A stretch of 64,000 nucleotides of DNA from Alteromonas profundi. GTDB taxonomy: Bacteria; Pseudomonadota; Gammaproteobacteria; Enterobacterales; Alteromonadaceae. Position numbers and translations under genes: made by a program. Within the stretch, counting starts at the first letter, position 1, and each line of letters begins with the position of its first letter. This document shows positions 17,068 to 25,975 of this stretch, in pieces. The notes beneath the pieces were generated by a model. That model made no database searches. It saw only the letters and a program-made list of their open reading frames with translations, and was not told the origin of the DNA. The DNA lies in contig NZ_JAAAWN010000002.1 in NCBI RefSeq assembly GCF_010500865.1, forward strand, positions 186,001-250,000, written 5' to 3'.

Positions 17068-17251
17068 CTACTGTGTAGCACAATTACAGTTTAGGCGTTG
17101 GTAATGAACTAAACGAGTCTGCACTATGACGGGCCTTTGCAATAAGCTCCTATGGCGGTCATATGCAAAATACATAAGCGAGAAAAGTGAAGGGTACGAG
17201 CATCCCATGGTACTATTGCTACTTTAAACGCCCCCAAGAGTCTCTAGTGCT

Positions 17252-17728
17252 ATGGAAAAGGTCGCTATTTTTGTCGATATCCAAAACGTTTATTACACCT
17301 CTCGTCAAACCTACAAGAAAAATTTTGATTACAACCACTTCTGGCGTAAGGCTACCCACGAAAGAGAAGTAATTTGCGCTAATGCCTATGCCACCGATAG
17401 GGGCGATAAAAAACAATTAGAGTTTCAGAATATCCTTCGAGCGATTGGTTTCAATGTGAAATTAAAACCCTTTATTCAACGCGCAGATGGGTCTGCGAAA
17501 GGAGATTGGGACGTGGGCATTACCATAGATATCATGGATACAGCCCCTAACGCCGATGTTATTATTCTTGTATCAGGGGACGGCGACTTCGATATTCTGG
17601 TGAATAAACTCGTGCAAGATAAAAAGAAGCGGGTGGAGGTGTATGGAGTACCCGCACTTACCGCGGCGTCATTGGTAAATGCCGCTTCTTTCTACTACCC
17701 CATAGATGAGTCATTGCTACTCGCATAA
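17252..17728 (+). CDS. NYN domain protein (LabA/DUF88 family)
   Basis: The 158-residue protein is almost wholly one NYN (PIN-like) nuclease domain: VAIFVDIQNVYY at the start, the acidic DWDVGITIDIMD, then ADVIILVSGDGDFDILVNKLVQDKKKRVEVYGV. The conserved Asp residues for metal binding are all there. Such proteins are predicted metal-dependent RNases in RNA processing; the target is unknown. It is unlinked to recognised RNA-repair or defence genes. Confidence 0.88.
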   Translation: MEKVAIFVDIQNVYYTSRQTYKKNFDYNHFWRKATHEREVICANAYATDRGDKKQLEFQNILRAIGFNVKLKPFIQRADGSAKGDWDVGITIDIMDTAPNADVIILVSGDGDFDILVNKLVQDKKKRVEVYGVPALTAASLVNAASFYYPIDESLLLA

Positions 17729-17913
17729 AGCAGGCTCGGCGGGTAACGTGGAAGGGCCGCACTATGCAACGTGCAATTTATGGAGCATATTTTCCCCATC
17801 CTATTACATACCTTCTGCCAAGCCTTGTGCTAAGCTATAATTTATACGGCGCACCGCTATCGTGCTTACTTTCAATAACTACGCGCTCTATGCACTACAC
17901 TAGGTTGTGAGAA

Positions 17914-18234
17914 ATGGACTTTTTTATAACACTTAAATGCCGCTTTATTGCCCGTAAATTCCGTTCAAAAGATTGGCATATAATTCAACATATTCCTTTT
18001 AATGCGTTTGAAACTCTTATTAATGATTACGTTGAAAACGGCTGGGAAATAGAAAGCGACTATCATCCACTCAAACCTGAATGCAGCAAGTGGCAGTGCA
18101 AATTAAGAAAAGGAAGTACAGTACTTTCCTGTATTTGGAGAAAGAACGTGCAGGGCGAAGTCGTAGGCATTGCTCGCGTGGTAGATAGCATTGGCGCAGC
18201 ATTGAATATACCGGTATATCCCCAGCCGCAATAG
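17914..18234 (+). CDS. Hypothetical protein, 106 residues
   Basis: I do not recognise this gene. The protein is soluble, without signal peptide or membrane segment, starts MDFFITLKCRFIARKFRSKDW, and has a Cys-x-x-x-x-Cys pair in ECSKWQCKLRKGSTVLSC. Basic and aromatic residues are frequent. The ATG follows TTGTGAGAA, a fair ribosome-binding region. It lies between the NYN gene and the convergent ychJ. Codon use looks like that of its neighbours. Confidence 0.55.
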   Translation: MDFFITLKCRFIARKFRSKDWHIIQHIPFNAFETLINDYVENGWEIESDYHPLKPECSKWQCKLRKGSTVLSCIWRKNVQGEVVGIARVVDSIGAALNIPVYPQPQ

Positions 18235-18338
18235 CATTTTAGTGTGAATCTATGCGCAGTATTTTCTCCGCTTCTAAATACTTTATGTTTACATTCTATG
18301 TATTTAAAAGCTATGTTTTAAAAGCGCTTTTGCCTAAA

Positions 18339-18887
18339 TTAGCGTAATTTAGTTGCGCAACATTGTTTAAATTTTTTGCCGCTATTACATAAACAGGGAA
18401 GGTTTCTGCCATATTTTAATTTACCGCAATCACCATGAAGTAAACCATCGTGATAGTACCATTGGCCATTTTCCATTACGAAGTTTGATGTCTCATGAAG
18501 TTGAAATAGACTTCTCTCTTCAAAGTAATAGGCAGTGAACTCCACTGTACCTTGCATGGGGGTGTTTTTTTGAGCGTTGGCTTCTACACTGCCTGGCAAG
18601 GTAGAAAGTCTGCTGCTTTCAGACGATGTAGGCTGAACATATGTGCTATCTACAACCTGCAAGGCAAACCATTTTGCCTCTCCCGCACTCTTCGTTAACT
18701 GATCAATAGTTAATCCGCCTCGTTTTTCTCGACTATAGGTAGCAAGTACATACCCAAAATTGCGTACCGCATAAGCAGAAAATCGACTGCGCATAAGTTG
18801 CTCAGGTGTGCTGGGAAGCTCACGGTTAGTTAGAAAGGGCTCGCAACATGCCGAATAGGGCAACGCAGAACAACAATAACAACGCAT
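18339..18887 (-). CDS. ychJ: YchJ family SEC-C motif protein
   Basis: YchJ-type proteins have an N-terminal Cys-rich zinc motif and a C-terminal SEC-C zinc motif around an NTF2-like fold. Here MRCYCCSALPYSACCEPFL opens the 182-residue protein and CLCNSGKKFKQCCATKLR closes it. The core has RSRFSAYAVRNFGYVLATYSREKRGG and VEFTAYYFEERSLFQLHETSNFV, as in the family. I start at ATG 18887, since the TTG seven codons upstream lacks family support. The function of YchJ is not established. Confidence 0.88.
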   Translation of the reverse strand: MRCYCCSALPYSACCEPFLTNRELPSTPEQLMRSRFSAYAVRNFGYVLATYSREKRGGLTIDQLTKSAGEAKWFALQVVDSTYVQPTSSESSRLSTLPGSVEANAQKNTPMQGTVEFTAYYFEERSLFQLHETSNFVMENGQWYYHDGLLHGDCGKLKYGRNLPCLCNSGKKFKQCCATKLR

Positions 18888-18948
18888 ATAATAAGACCTA
18901 GTTAACAACGCTTTTGAGGGCGGCTATGCTAACGAGAAATTATTCAAA

Positions 18949-19341
18949 TTACCACGGCCCTACGGCTACTTTTGCACTGTCAGATTCAATACGTACGTTA
19001 ATAAGTGAAACCGAATACAGCGTACATAGTTTTCTGATCATTTCACTATCTGTGGGCTGCAAGTCAAGGTCGAGATCCTCAACATAGAGGGTTTTGCACT
19101 GGCCCCCAGTGATTAAGCGACTTATCCACTCTGGCATCTTTTCTTTTTCTGGCTTTTGGATACGTATAGCGTGATGGACATCTTTTTTAAAAGAAACAGA
19201 ACTAGACAATAAATAACTCCAGCCTTTGCCGCCATGACTATTTCCTTCACCTGGATAGCCTTCAAACGGTAAGGGCAACTGCACTAGATTAGACGCGCAA
19301 GCGCGCAATGCGTTAAGCCTTTCAAGTGATGATATATTCAT
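18949..19341 (-). CDS. sulA: SulA-like SOS cell-division inhibitor
   Basis: The 130-residue protein fits SulA, which blocks FtsZ polymerisation after DNA damage. It has the SulA-like order: a central GKGWSYLLSSSVSFKKDV region, KMPEWISRLITGGQCKTLYVEDLD, and SEMIRKLCTLYSVSLINVRI. Overall similarity to E. coli SulA is modest and the N-terminus is shorter. The best support is the promoter: two LexA boxes lie 40-72 bases upstream of the ATG. AAAGAGGC precedes the ATG. It could instead be a lesser-known SOS protein of the same size. Confidence 0.65.
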   Translation of the reverse strand: MNISSLERLNALRACASNLVQLPLPFEGYPGEGNSHGGKGWSYLLSSSVSFKKDVHHAIRIQKPEKEKMPEWISRLITGGQCKTLYVEDLDLDLQPTDSEMIRKLCTLYSVSLINVRIESDSAKVAVGPW

Positions 19342-19380
19342 TGGTTTGCCTCTTTATCTTTAAACAAAAGTGCCGGGTAA

Positions 19381-19413
19381 CTGTTTTCACATACAGTATG
19401 TATGCATATACAG
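19381..19413 (-). promoter_or_regulatory. Tandem LexA boxes in front of sulA
   Basis: On the minus strand CTGTATGTGAAAACAG (19396-19381) is a perfect CTGT-N8-ACAG LexA box. One base away, CTGTATATGCATACAT (19413-19398) matches with one change in the second half and has the ideal flank TA before CTGT. Centres are 17 bases apart. They would place sulA under SOS control, and could also affect the divergent gene at 19571. Confidence 0.85.
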
Positions 19414-19570
19414 TAGTTTGAGTTGGCTGCTATTGCAAGTATAAATTGTGTTTTTTTCAAGCAATACGCAGCAGATATTGCTTTGTTATTGCCTATGAAC
19501 TGGGCAAGTGTTTCTTTTGTCGACAAATTGCGTACTATTGGTCGCTGTCAAAAAGCCGTACTAAACGAGC

Positions 19571-20011
19571 GTGATTCTTGTGTCTTACTTTATCGAATGG
19601 GGTTATTGGGGAATGTTTTTGGCGGCGATGCTTGCCGCAACAATATTACCTTTTAGCTCAGAGGTGGTGTTAGCGGGCTTATTAACCATCGGGATGATGC
19701 CATCGCTTTTACTTCTTTATGCCAGCATAGGAAACATTTTAGGCGCTATTATTAATTACTTGCTAGGTTATCGCTTTGGAAAAAGCATCGCCTTGTCTGT
19801 ACTTCGAATGTCGCCAAAGCAGTTTGCGCGTAGCCAAACGATATTTGAAAGATGGGGTAAGTGGAGCTTAATTTTGTGCTGGGTGCCTGTAATTGGCGAC
19901 CCGTTAACCTTATTAAGTGGTGTATTACGTATAAATAAAGTGTTTTTTGTCTGTGTGGTGAGCATCGTAAAGACCCTTCGCTACGCAGCGATTATTTATT
20001 GGCTTACATAA
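19571..20011 (+). CDS. YqaA-type small DedA/VTT membrane protein
   Basis: A 146-residue inner-membrane protein with about four hydrophobic segments. It resembles the short YqaA branch of the DedA (VTT/SNARE-associated) superfamily: FIEWGYWGMFLAAMLAATILPFSSEVVLAG, then IGNILGAIINYLLGYRFGK, then FERWGKWSLILCWVPVIGDPLTLLSGVLRI, which carries the family Gly-x-x-x-[VI/LP]-GDP-like motif. GTG at 19571 is used here; GTG at 19580 is an alternative. DedA proteins affect membrane homeostasis and lipid flipping. The gene stands divergent from sulA. Confidence 0.82.
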   Translation: MILVSYFIEWGYWGMFLAAMLAATILPFSSEVVLAGLLTIGMMPSLLLLYASIGNILGAIINYLLGYRFGKSIALSVLRMSPKQFARSQTIFERWGKWSLILCWVPVIGDPLTLLSGVLRINKVFFVCVVSIVKTLRYAAIIYWLT

Positions 20012-20055
20012 AATACCCGCTAGGTTTCGCTTTACTTTTTGGCTCGTCTACAACC

Positions 20056-20715
20056 TCATCTTGTCCTACTCCCCTCCGTGCGGGGGGGCACTCGGACGCG
20101 TTGGAATATCCTTTTCTCTTTTAAGCGCATGCTAAGAATAATAGCCGTTACTATCCAATAGAAAACGGGCTCTTGCCAGAAGGTCTTTTGGGACCAGGTA
20201 AAATGGAGTACCGCTAAGGGTAATATTAAATAGATAAGGTTGTGTAGACGTTGCCAGTTTTTGCCCATCTTGCGCCGTAAAGCCTGTATTGAGGTTAGGG
20301 TAAGCGCTAGCAGTAAAAGTAGCGCAACCATTCCCACCATTATATAAGGGCGCTTAGTTAGTTCACCTACTACTAGTGCCATATCTAGCTGTAGCTCAAA
20401 TAATATGTAAGTAGAAAAATGCGCCAAAGCATAAACAAACACATAAATGCCTAGCATACGCCTGAATTTTATTGGCTCAGGACTGGGTAACCATTTGGCT
20501 AGTGGGCTGAGAAACAAAGTAATAATAAGTATATGGATGGCCCATATGCCAGTTTCATTGAGTAAGGTTTCAACAGGATCTGGGCCTAACTGCCCCTTAA
20601 TGCCAGCATAAAAAAGTAACCCTAAATAGCCACTGGCTAAAAGGTGTATCATGGCTTTCAGCCCACGGCGGGTGAAAGTAGAAAAGCGAAGAGGTGGGGT
20701 ACGGCGTACTGTCAT
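20056..20715 (-). CDS. msrQ: MsrPQ heme-binding membrane subunit
   Basis: MsrQ (YedZ) takes electrons from the quinone pool and passes them to periplasmic MsrP, which repairs oxidised methionines. The 219-residue protein has about six membrane helices, with heme-ligand-type His residues in GIWAIHILIITLFLSP, YVFVYALAHFSTYI and LPLAVLHFTWSQK. MGKNWQRLHNLIYLI is the family signature. Its ATG shares one base with the msrP stop (TGATG), so it is translationally coupled. No two-component genes of the MsrRS type lie nearby. Confidence 0.94.
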   Translation of the reverse strand: MTVRRTPPLRFSTFTRRGLKAMIHLLASGYLGLLFYAGIKGQLGPDPVETLLNETGIWAIHILIITLFLSPLAKWLPSPEPIKFRRMLGIYVFVYALAHFSTYILFELQLDMALVVGELTKRPYIMVGMVALLLLLALTLTSIQALRRKMGKNWQRLHNLIYLILPLAVLHFTWSQKTFWQEPVFYWIVTAIILSMRLKEKRIFQRVRVPPRTEGSRTR

Positions 20716-21716
20716 CAGTAGAATCTTGTTAAGTTCATATCTTTGTATAGTGAAGCCACTTCGCTATACCCATTGAACATTTGGGTAGGTATCCGGTTTT
20801 TTGCTAATAAACCCCCAGTGGTGATCCTACGTTCACTGGCTTGGCTCCAACGGGGATGGGCGACCTTTGGATTCACATTTGCATAAAAACCATATTCATT
20901 CGCTGCTAGCCTATTCCACGTAGTAGGAGGTTGTTTATTGGTAAGGCGAATACGCACAATTGACTTAATGCTCTTAAAGCCATATTTCCACGGTACAACT
21001 AAGCGTATAGGCGCGCCATTTTGCGGGGGAAGCGTTTTCCCATAAAGTCCCACCGACATTAATGTAAGAGGGTGCATGGCCTCATCTAGCCTTAGCCCTT
21101 CTACATACGGGTATGCTATACCACCCCCCACAAATCGATTCTTTTGCCCCGGCATTTCTTCTGGGTCGTAGAGAGTTTCAAATGCCACATATTTGGCCGA
21201 CGACAAAGGCTCAGCTAATTTCAATAAACTGGCCAGTTCAAAACCAATCCAAGGTACTACCATCGACCAGGCTTCTACACAGCGAAGGCGGTAAATTCGC
21301 TCTTCCAGCGGAAATCGTTGGGTAAGAGCATCATGGTCGAGTTCGATAGGCTTGTTAACTAACCCATCAATTTTTAATGTCCAAGGGTTGGTTTTAAACG
21401 TTGATGCGTTTTCAACCGGAGCGTCTTTAGATGTACCAAATTCATAAAAATTATTATACGACACCACCTTTTGCTCTGGTGTTTTGGTGTCGGCAAGTTG
21501 ATATTGGCTGGGTTGGGAATACGACAAGGCAGTGCGTTTTGCGTGTGGCTTGTCATCGCTCCACGGCCATATTGACGCAGAGGCAGAGGGTGCAAGTAAC
21601 GTGGAAGCACCTAAAAATCCCATTGTTTTCAGTAATTGCCTACGGTTAAGGTATACCGACTGGGCGGTGACATCATTATCGGTAAGTGATACCGAAGGCT
21701 TAAAAGGTTTAGACAT
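20715..21716 (-). CDS. msrP: MsrPQ catalytic molybdenum subunit
   Basis: MsrP (YedY) is the periplasmic molybdopterin methionine sulfoxide reductase. I start at ATG 21716 ([11 protein letters not shown]); the longer frame lacks family support. This gives 333 residues. A Tat signal is clear: [16 protein letters not shown] with the two Arg at 25-26. The molybdenum-ligand Cys is Cys146 in [39 protein letters not shown] and [17 protein letters not shown] are conserved. It forms a two-gene operon with msrQ. It supports periplasmic protein repair, along with the exported catalase in this window. Confidence 0.95.
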   Translation of the reverse strand: MSKPFKPSVSLTDNDVTAQSVYLNRRQLLKTMGFLGASTLLAPSASASIWPWSDDKPHAKRTALSYSQPSQYQLADTKTPEQKVVSYNNFYEFGTSKDAPVENASTFKTNPWTLKIDGLVNKPIELDHDALTQRFPLEERIYRLRCVEAWSMVVPWIGFELASLLKLAEPLSSAKYVAFETLYDPEEMPGQKNRFVGGGIAYPYVEGLRLDEAMHPLTLMSVGLYGKTLPPQNGAPIRLVVPWKYGFKSIKSIVRIRLTNKQPPTTWNRLAANEYGFYANVNPKVAHPRWSQASERRITTGGLLAKNRIPTQMFNGYSEVASLYKDMNLTRFY

Positions 21717-21926
21717 AACATGACCTAGACAAAATATTATCGTAATACCGATTATAACTACGTAATACGCTTGGTATCGCGTGTTAGTTCGTTGTAATGC
21801 GGTATCTTGGTAATAACACAAGACCGCGCTATGCCAATAATAATTTCAGTACGTGATATTAAATAGGCGAGGTCAAGTACCCGGGCGCAGGCTAAAGTAG
21901 TGCACGGTAGATGAAATAACTATCAA

Positions 21927-23270
21927 TTAAATGTGGAATCCGTCTTGTATACCGCCATGTTTTGGCGCAAACATAGTGGCGTATAAGCGTGAAGCAAATT
22001 CATCGGTCATACCCGAAATATAGTCGGCCAGCACTCGCATACCATTGCCATTCTCGGCAGCTTTAACCCAGCGCTCCTGCGTGTTTTCAGGTAATAATCG
22101 TTCGGGGTCAGAGCTAAAGGCTTCGAATAACTCCATGACTACTAATTGACCTTTATACTCTAAAAGCTGCACATCAGGACGGCAGATAACCTTGTTCAAT
22201 ACAAAACGTTTGAACAGTTCTAATGCTTCATGAAAATCATCAGGCATTTTAGCGTTGTAGGCTAGCAGCGGGTGGGAGAACCCTTCTACCGGCACAATTT
22301 CAATAGCGGTAATAAAGCTATTCACCAGCGCGCCGATGGCATTTTTTCGCTCATGATGAGCAGAACTGAATAACTTCTGGGTTAATTCTTCGATATGCTC
22401 GGAAAGCCAGTGTATTTGTAAATCAATAAGGGGGGTGGTTACCGAGTGTATAAAATCAGCTTTATTAACCATATCCATTACAATGGCATCTTCTAAGTCA
22501 TGAATACCATAGGCAATATCATCGGCTAACTCCATTATCGAGCAATCAAATGATTTATACTGAGTTTTATGGTGCTTGTCGTTCACTTCGTTATAAGACA
22601 TGAACATTGCTTTGTCATGCGCATTGAAAGGCGCTAGCAGCCAATCAAATAAAGACTCATCGCAGCGAAATAGCCCTTTAGGAGGGTGCCATTGTGATGC
22701 TTTCACTTGGCGTAGCGATGGTGGGCGTGATCCATTTACGTGTGGGACACTAAGGGTATCTAAAAAGTTGGGGTATTTTACCAAACCTAGAATACTTCGG
22801 CGGCAAAGGTTCATGCCATGCTGAGCAGTATAGGGTTCAAGTTGGGTAATGATCCTAAAGGTTTGACCATTGCCTTCGAAACCACCATGTTCATGCATCA
22901 TATAATTAAGTGCCACTTCGCCACCATGACCAAAGGGTGGGTGGCCGATGTCGTGAGCTAAACATAAGGTCTCGATTAACGTAGCATCCAAACACAAAGC
23001 ATCAGTAATAGATGAGAATTTGCCACACAGTTGTGCTGTTATACCTGTGCCAATTTGCGCAGCTTCTAAGGAGTGGGTGAGCCGTGTTCTGTAGAAGTCA
23101 CTCAGCCCTACGCCTAATACCTGCGTCTTTGCTTGTAATCGACGAAAGGCGGCACTATGAAGCACCCGCGCTTTGTCACGTTGATAAGGGTTTCTGTGGT
23201 CGCCATCTCTAGCAACACTGCGAGGTAAACGACGAACGTGTAATGCTTGTTCCCACTCAGGTAAGGGCAT
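21927..23270 (-). CDS. dgt: Deoxyguanosine triphosphate triphosphohydrolase-like protein
   Basis: A 447-residue HD-domain dNTPase of the dGTPase-like group. The N-terminus has ARVLHSAAFRRLQAKTQVLG and LTHSLEAAQIG (His66), the HD pair is His106-Asp107 in LAHDIGHPPFGHGGE, and SIMELADDIAYGIHDLEDAIVM carries the later metal Asp. It converts dGTP (or other dNTPs) to the nucleoside and triphosphate. Related enzymes in other bacteria reduce phage growth by depleting dNTPs, but no other defence gene is present here. Three 14-base tandem repeats lie upstream of it. Confidence 0.92.
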   Translation of the reverse strand: MPLPEWEQALHVRRLPRSVARDGDHRNPYQRDKARVLHSAAFRRLQAKTQVLGVGLSDFYRTRLTHSLEAAQIGTGITAQLCGKFSSITDALCLDATLIETLCLAHDIGHPPFGHGGEVALNYMMHEHGGFEGNGQTFRIITQLEPYTAQHGMNLCRRSILGLVKYPNFLDTLSVPHVNGSRPPSLRQVKASQWHPPKGLFRCDESLFDWLLAPFNAHDKAMFMSYNEVNDKHHKTQYKSFDCSIMELADDIAYGIHDLEDAIVMDMVNKADFIHSVTTPLIDLQIHWLSEHIEELTQKLFSSAHHERKNAIGALVNSFITAIEIVPVEGFSHPLLAYNAKMPDDFHEALELFKRFVLNKVICRPDVQLLEYKGQLVVMELFEAFSSDPERLLPENTQERWVKAAENGNGMRVLADYISGMTDEFASRLYATMFAPKHGGIQDGFHI

Positions 23271-23384
23271 TGTACTATTCCTAATACCTTTTTGTTATGT
23301 ATGGCTGTATTACATAAACTATTGTAACTTCATCAATAATTACTAAACTCACTGGTAATTGCAAGGTTTTAACGGATAGTGCAT

Positions 23385-23426
23385 AAGGCATAGCTTTTAA
23401 GGTATAGCTCTTAAGGTACAGCTTTG
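23385..23426. repeat. Three tandem 14-base repeats upstream of dgt
   Basis: AAGGCATAGCTTTT, AAGGTATAGCTCTT and AAGGTACAGCTTTG follow one another with no gap. Each pair differs at two to four positions. They lie between the end of the GDPD gene and dgt, 115-156 bases upstream of the dgt start. Confidence 0.7.
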
Positions 23427-23452
23427 AACGGAGATGCTAAGTCAATCTAAAC

Positions 23453-24400
23453 TTAAAGGCTGTTATTATCTATACAAGTACAGTCACACGCGGCGTCAGG
23501 CGAATAGATTTTTTTAGCCTGCTTCGGGTAGTTTGTCACAATAATTGTAGCGCCAGCATTAAATAGCGCCTCATAGGGTACCTTACTTAATTGACCTGAA
23601 TTTTTCATTTCTGCCTCTTCAAAAGGAAACACTGATGCCACGATAGTGATCCCTTTTTGCTTAAGGGTTTTCCACATTGCTGGCGGGGTGTCGGAGGCAT
23701 ATGAAATAGCGTGTAGCTGTTGCGGTTTAGCGCCTAATCTTTGTAATTCGGCTAGGCGAGCGCGTGAATCGATAACAGTGGTTATAGTAGCGTTAGGTAA
23801 ACGCGTTAACAGCTTTTCAATATCGCGATTGTTAAACAACAAAAAAACAACCTGTTTCTCAACATTGTGCGTTATTACCTTTTCAATGACACGATGAAGA
23901 TCTACGCCCTTTTTAATATCCAACTGCATGATGATATTGCTAGGTAAAGAAGAAAGCAGTTCATCTAATGTTACAGGGGAATATGATGTTACTTCGCCAT
24001 TATCGAGCTTCAGGTAACTGCGTTTAATTTCACTCCATGAGACATCAGCGACGACACCTTTTGCAGTGGTGGTTCTGTCTAACGTATCGTCGTGATGAAG
24101 GAATAACACACCCTCTTTTGATTGCGCGATATCCGTTTCTGCCATATAAATGCTGTTGCTATCAATCTGAGTAAATGCATTCAACGAATTTTCGGGTAGT
24201 TTAAGGTCTAGCCCTCCGCCCCGGTGAGCACTATATAACCCCTTTCTTTGCTCCTTTAGACAACTAAATACTTCGCTCAGTGGCGAAGTGTTTTGTAGGG
24301 GCTCAGCGGTAAGAGAGAAGGGTATAATATTCATACACAACAAGATGATTATTGATAAGTGTTTTTTGCATTCTGGCAAAAGAGTACGTGTATTTGTCAT
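23453..24400 (-). CDS. Exported glycerophosphodiester phosphodiesterase family protein
   Basis: The 315-residue protein has a signal peptide (hydrophobic LSIIILLCMNIIPFSLTA) and a GDPD TIM barrel: SAHRGGGLDLKLPENSLNAF (catalytic His-Arg), MAETDIAQSKEGVLFLHHDDTLDRTTTAKG (Glu-x-Asp and His-Asp), and IMQLDIKKGVD. Such enzymes split glycerophosphodiesters to glycerol-3-phosphate and an alcohol. The C-terminus ends in an unusual Cys-rich tail, ACDCTCIDNNSL. It is directly downstream of the broken TonB receptor, and the two may once have formed a phospholipid-scavenging unit. Confidence 0.87.
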   Translation of the reverse strand: MTNTRTLLPECKKHLSIIILLCMNIIPFSLTAEPLQNTSPLSEVFSCLKEQRKGLYSAHRGGGLDLKLPENSLNAFTQIDSNSIYMAETDIAQSKEGVLFLHHDDTLDRTTTAKGVVADVSWSEIKRSYLKLDNGEVTSYSPVTLDELLSSLPSNIIMQLDIKKGVDLHRVIEKVITHNVEKQVVFLLFNNRDIEKLLTRLPNATITTVIDSRARLAELQRLGAKPQQLHAISYASDTPPAMWKTLKQKGITIVASVFPFEEAEMKNSGQLSKVPYEALFNAGATIIVTNYPKQAKKIYSPDAACDCTCIDNNSL

Positions 24401-24454
24401 GACTTTCCATCAGTTTAGCGCACAGCAAATGCCGTGCGCCTTCTTGTTAGTACA

Positions 24455-25957
24455 TTAGTATTTATAACGCACGCCAACGAGCACACGTCGCTCTGTATCT
24501 ATACTTGATGAGAGGGCGTCAACCACGCTACTGGAATATTCCAACGCTTCATCTGTTAAGTTAGACACTTGCATTTGTAGGCTTATTGCCGATGTTATGT
24601 TGTAATTCATTGTCATATCAAGTTGACCGTAATCCTCTTGAAAGGGAAAGTTATCTTCAGGATCAAGTCCGTCTTGAAGGAAACCATCTCGCCACGCGTA
24701 GCTAAGCTTGGCATCAAAAACACCGTTATCATAGTACAAACTGGCGTTGTAGCTTGAGGGTGACAGGTTAGGAAACGGTTGCGCCTGCGTACTGTTTTGA
24801 GTAGTAAGTTCTGCTTCTGAGTCGAGGTCAGTGTAGTTAACAGTGAATCCAAAATTTTCAAACTCTTCGCCAAGAAAGTAAAGTGACGACTGTAAAGTTA
24901 GCTCATAGCCATCTACACTGCCTTCCCCGGTATTAAAAGGTTGAGTAAATTCGACCTCCTCCATACTCGTACCCGTCTCGTTACTTACTTCACGTGATAA
25001 AAATACACGTTCAGAGCCAACTAAACTCGAGAAGTCTTTATTGAAATAAGTTAATGCGATCAAGCCCTGTTCGTGGAAGTACCATTCAACGCCGATATCA
25101 TATTGGTCCACACGGAACGGATCTAGTGATGGGTTACCTCGAGAACCTTCTAAGGTAGTGAAGTTAAACGTTTCACGTGGTGCAAGGGCTGCGAGCGATG
25201 GGCGACTTAGCGCTTTAGAGTAGGCGCCGCGCAAGAAAAGATCATCGGTGAAGTGATACTTTATATTGATAGCAGGTAAGAAATAATGATAACTGTTACG
25301 TTCTGATACCCCATTGACGACGCCATCTACGTTTGCTGCGCCTTCTGCTGTTACATCTGTTTTTACGTATCGTACGCCAGCGTTGATATCAATATTTCTA
25401 TAAACAAAATCACCTTCTACATAAAATGCCGTGGTATCTTCACCCACACTGGACTCTGCAAGGCGATTGCTGTCATCTGAACCAATTTTCAGGCCACTGG
25501 CAAACTGAGTATCCGCCGGGTCAAAGTTGCTATCAAGAAGATACTGGCCATTTAAAAGCGTGCTAGCTAACGCAGGAATATTAGTGAAGTAGAAGCCTTC
25601 GTTAACGCCTATATCGAAATCTGATAGTAGGGGGGAGGCACTAAAGTTAAGCATGCCGAAAAACGGCTCGGATACTTCAGAATCACGTTGGGAGTAACGT
25701 ACACCAAATCTAATCTGATTTACATATTCTGAATAGTAAGAGCCCACAAAATTCAGCTCAGTGTCGAGTTGATCACTTTTGCCAGTATTGTCTGACTGAT
25801 AAACATTAGCAATGGTGAACGCATCGGCTTGGTTGTAAAAGTTAGCGGCGCTAGAACTGTAACCTAAGCCTTCACTAAGGTCATAACTAAATGTTCCGCC
25901 TGATGCTAGCGCGTTAATTTGTGTAAATGGACGAGATTGAACGCGCGTTGTTATACC
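24455..25957 (-). pseudogene. TonB-dependent receptor, 5' part lost
   Basis: The frame encodes the C-terminal half of an outer-membrane TonB-dependent receptor barrel: repeated amphipathic strands (FYVEGDFVYRNIDINAGVRYVKTDV, LFLRGAYSKALSRPSLAALAPRETF, NPSLDPFRVDQYDIGVEWYF) and a C-terminal RVLVGVRYKY ending in an aromatic residue. Signal peptide, TonB box and plug are missing. Reading back, the frame is open to a stop at 25958-25960 and contains barrel-like sequence (GGTFSYDLSEGLGYSSS) with no good start; GTG 25747 is only internal. The stop of the caa3 cluster's last gene lies 18 bases away, so the break marks a deletion or insertion junction. Confidence 0.8.
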
Positions 25958-25975
25958 CTAAAAACGGCGCTATAG

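Noticed and set aside
17252-23270. A defence island (NYN nuclease, dGTPase)
   Set aside because: The genes are scattered among housekeeping genes, on different strands, with no known defence partners or mobile-element marks.
24455-25747. An intact short outer-membrane receptor starting at GTG 25747
   Set aside because: Barrel-like coding sequence continues upstream in frame to 25957, and no signal peptide is possible from the internal GTG.
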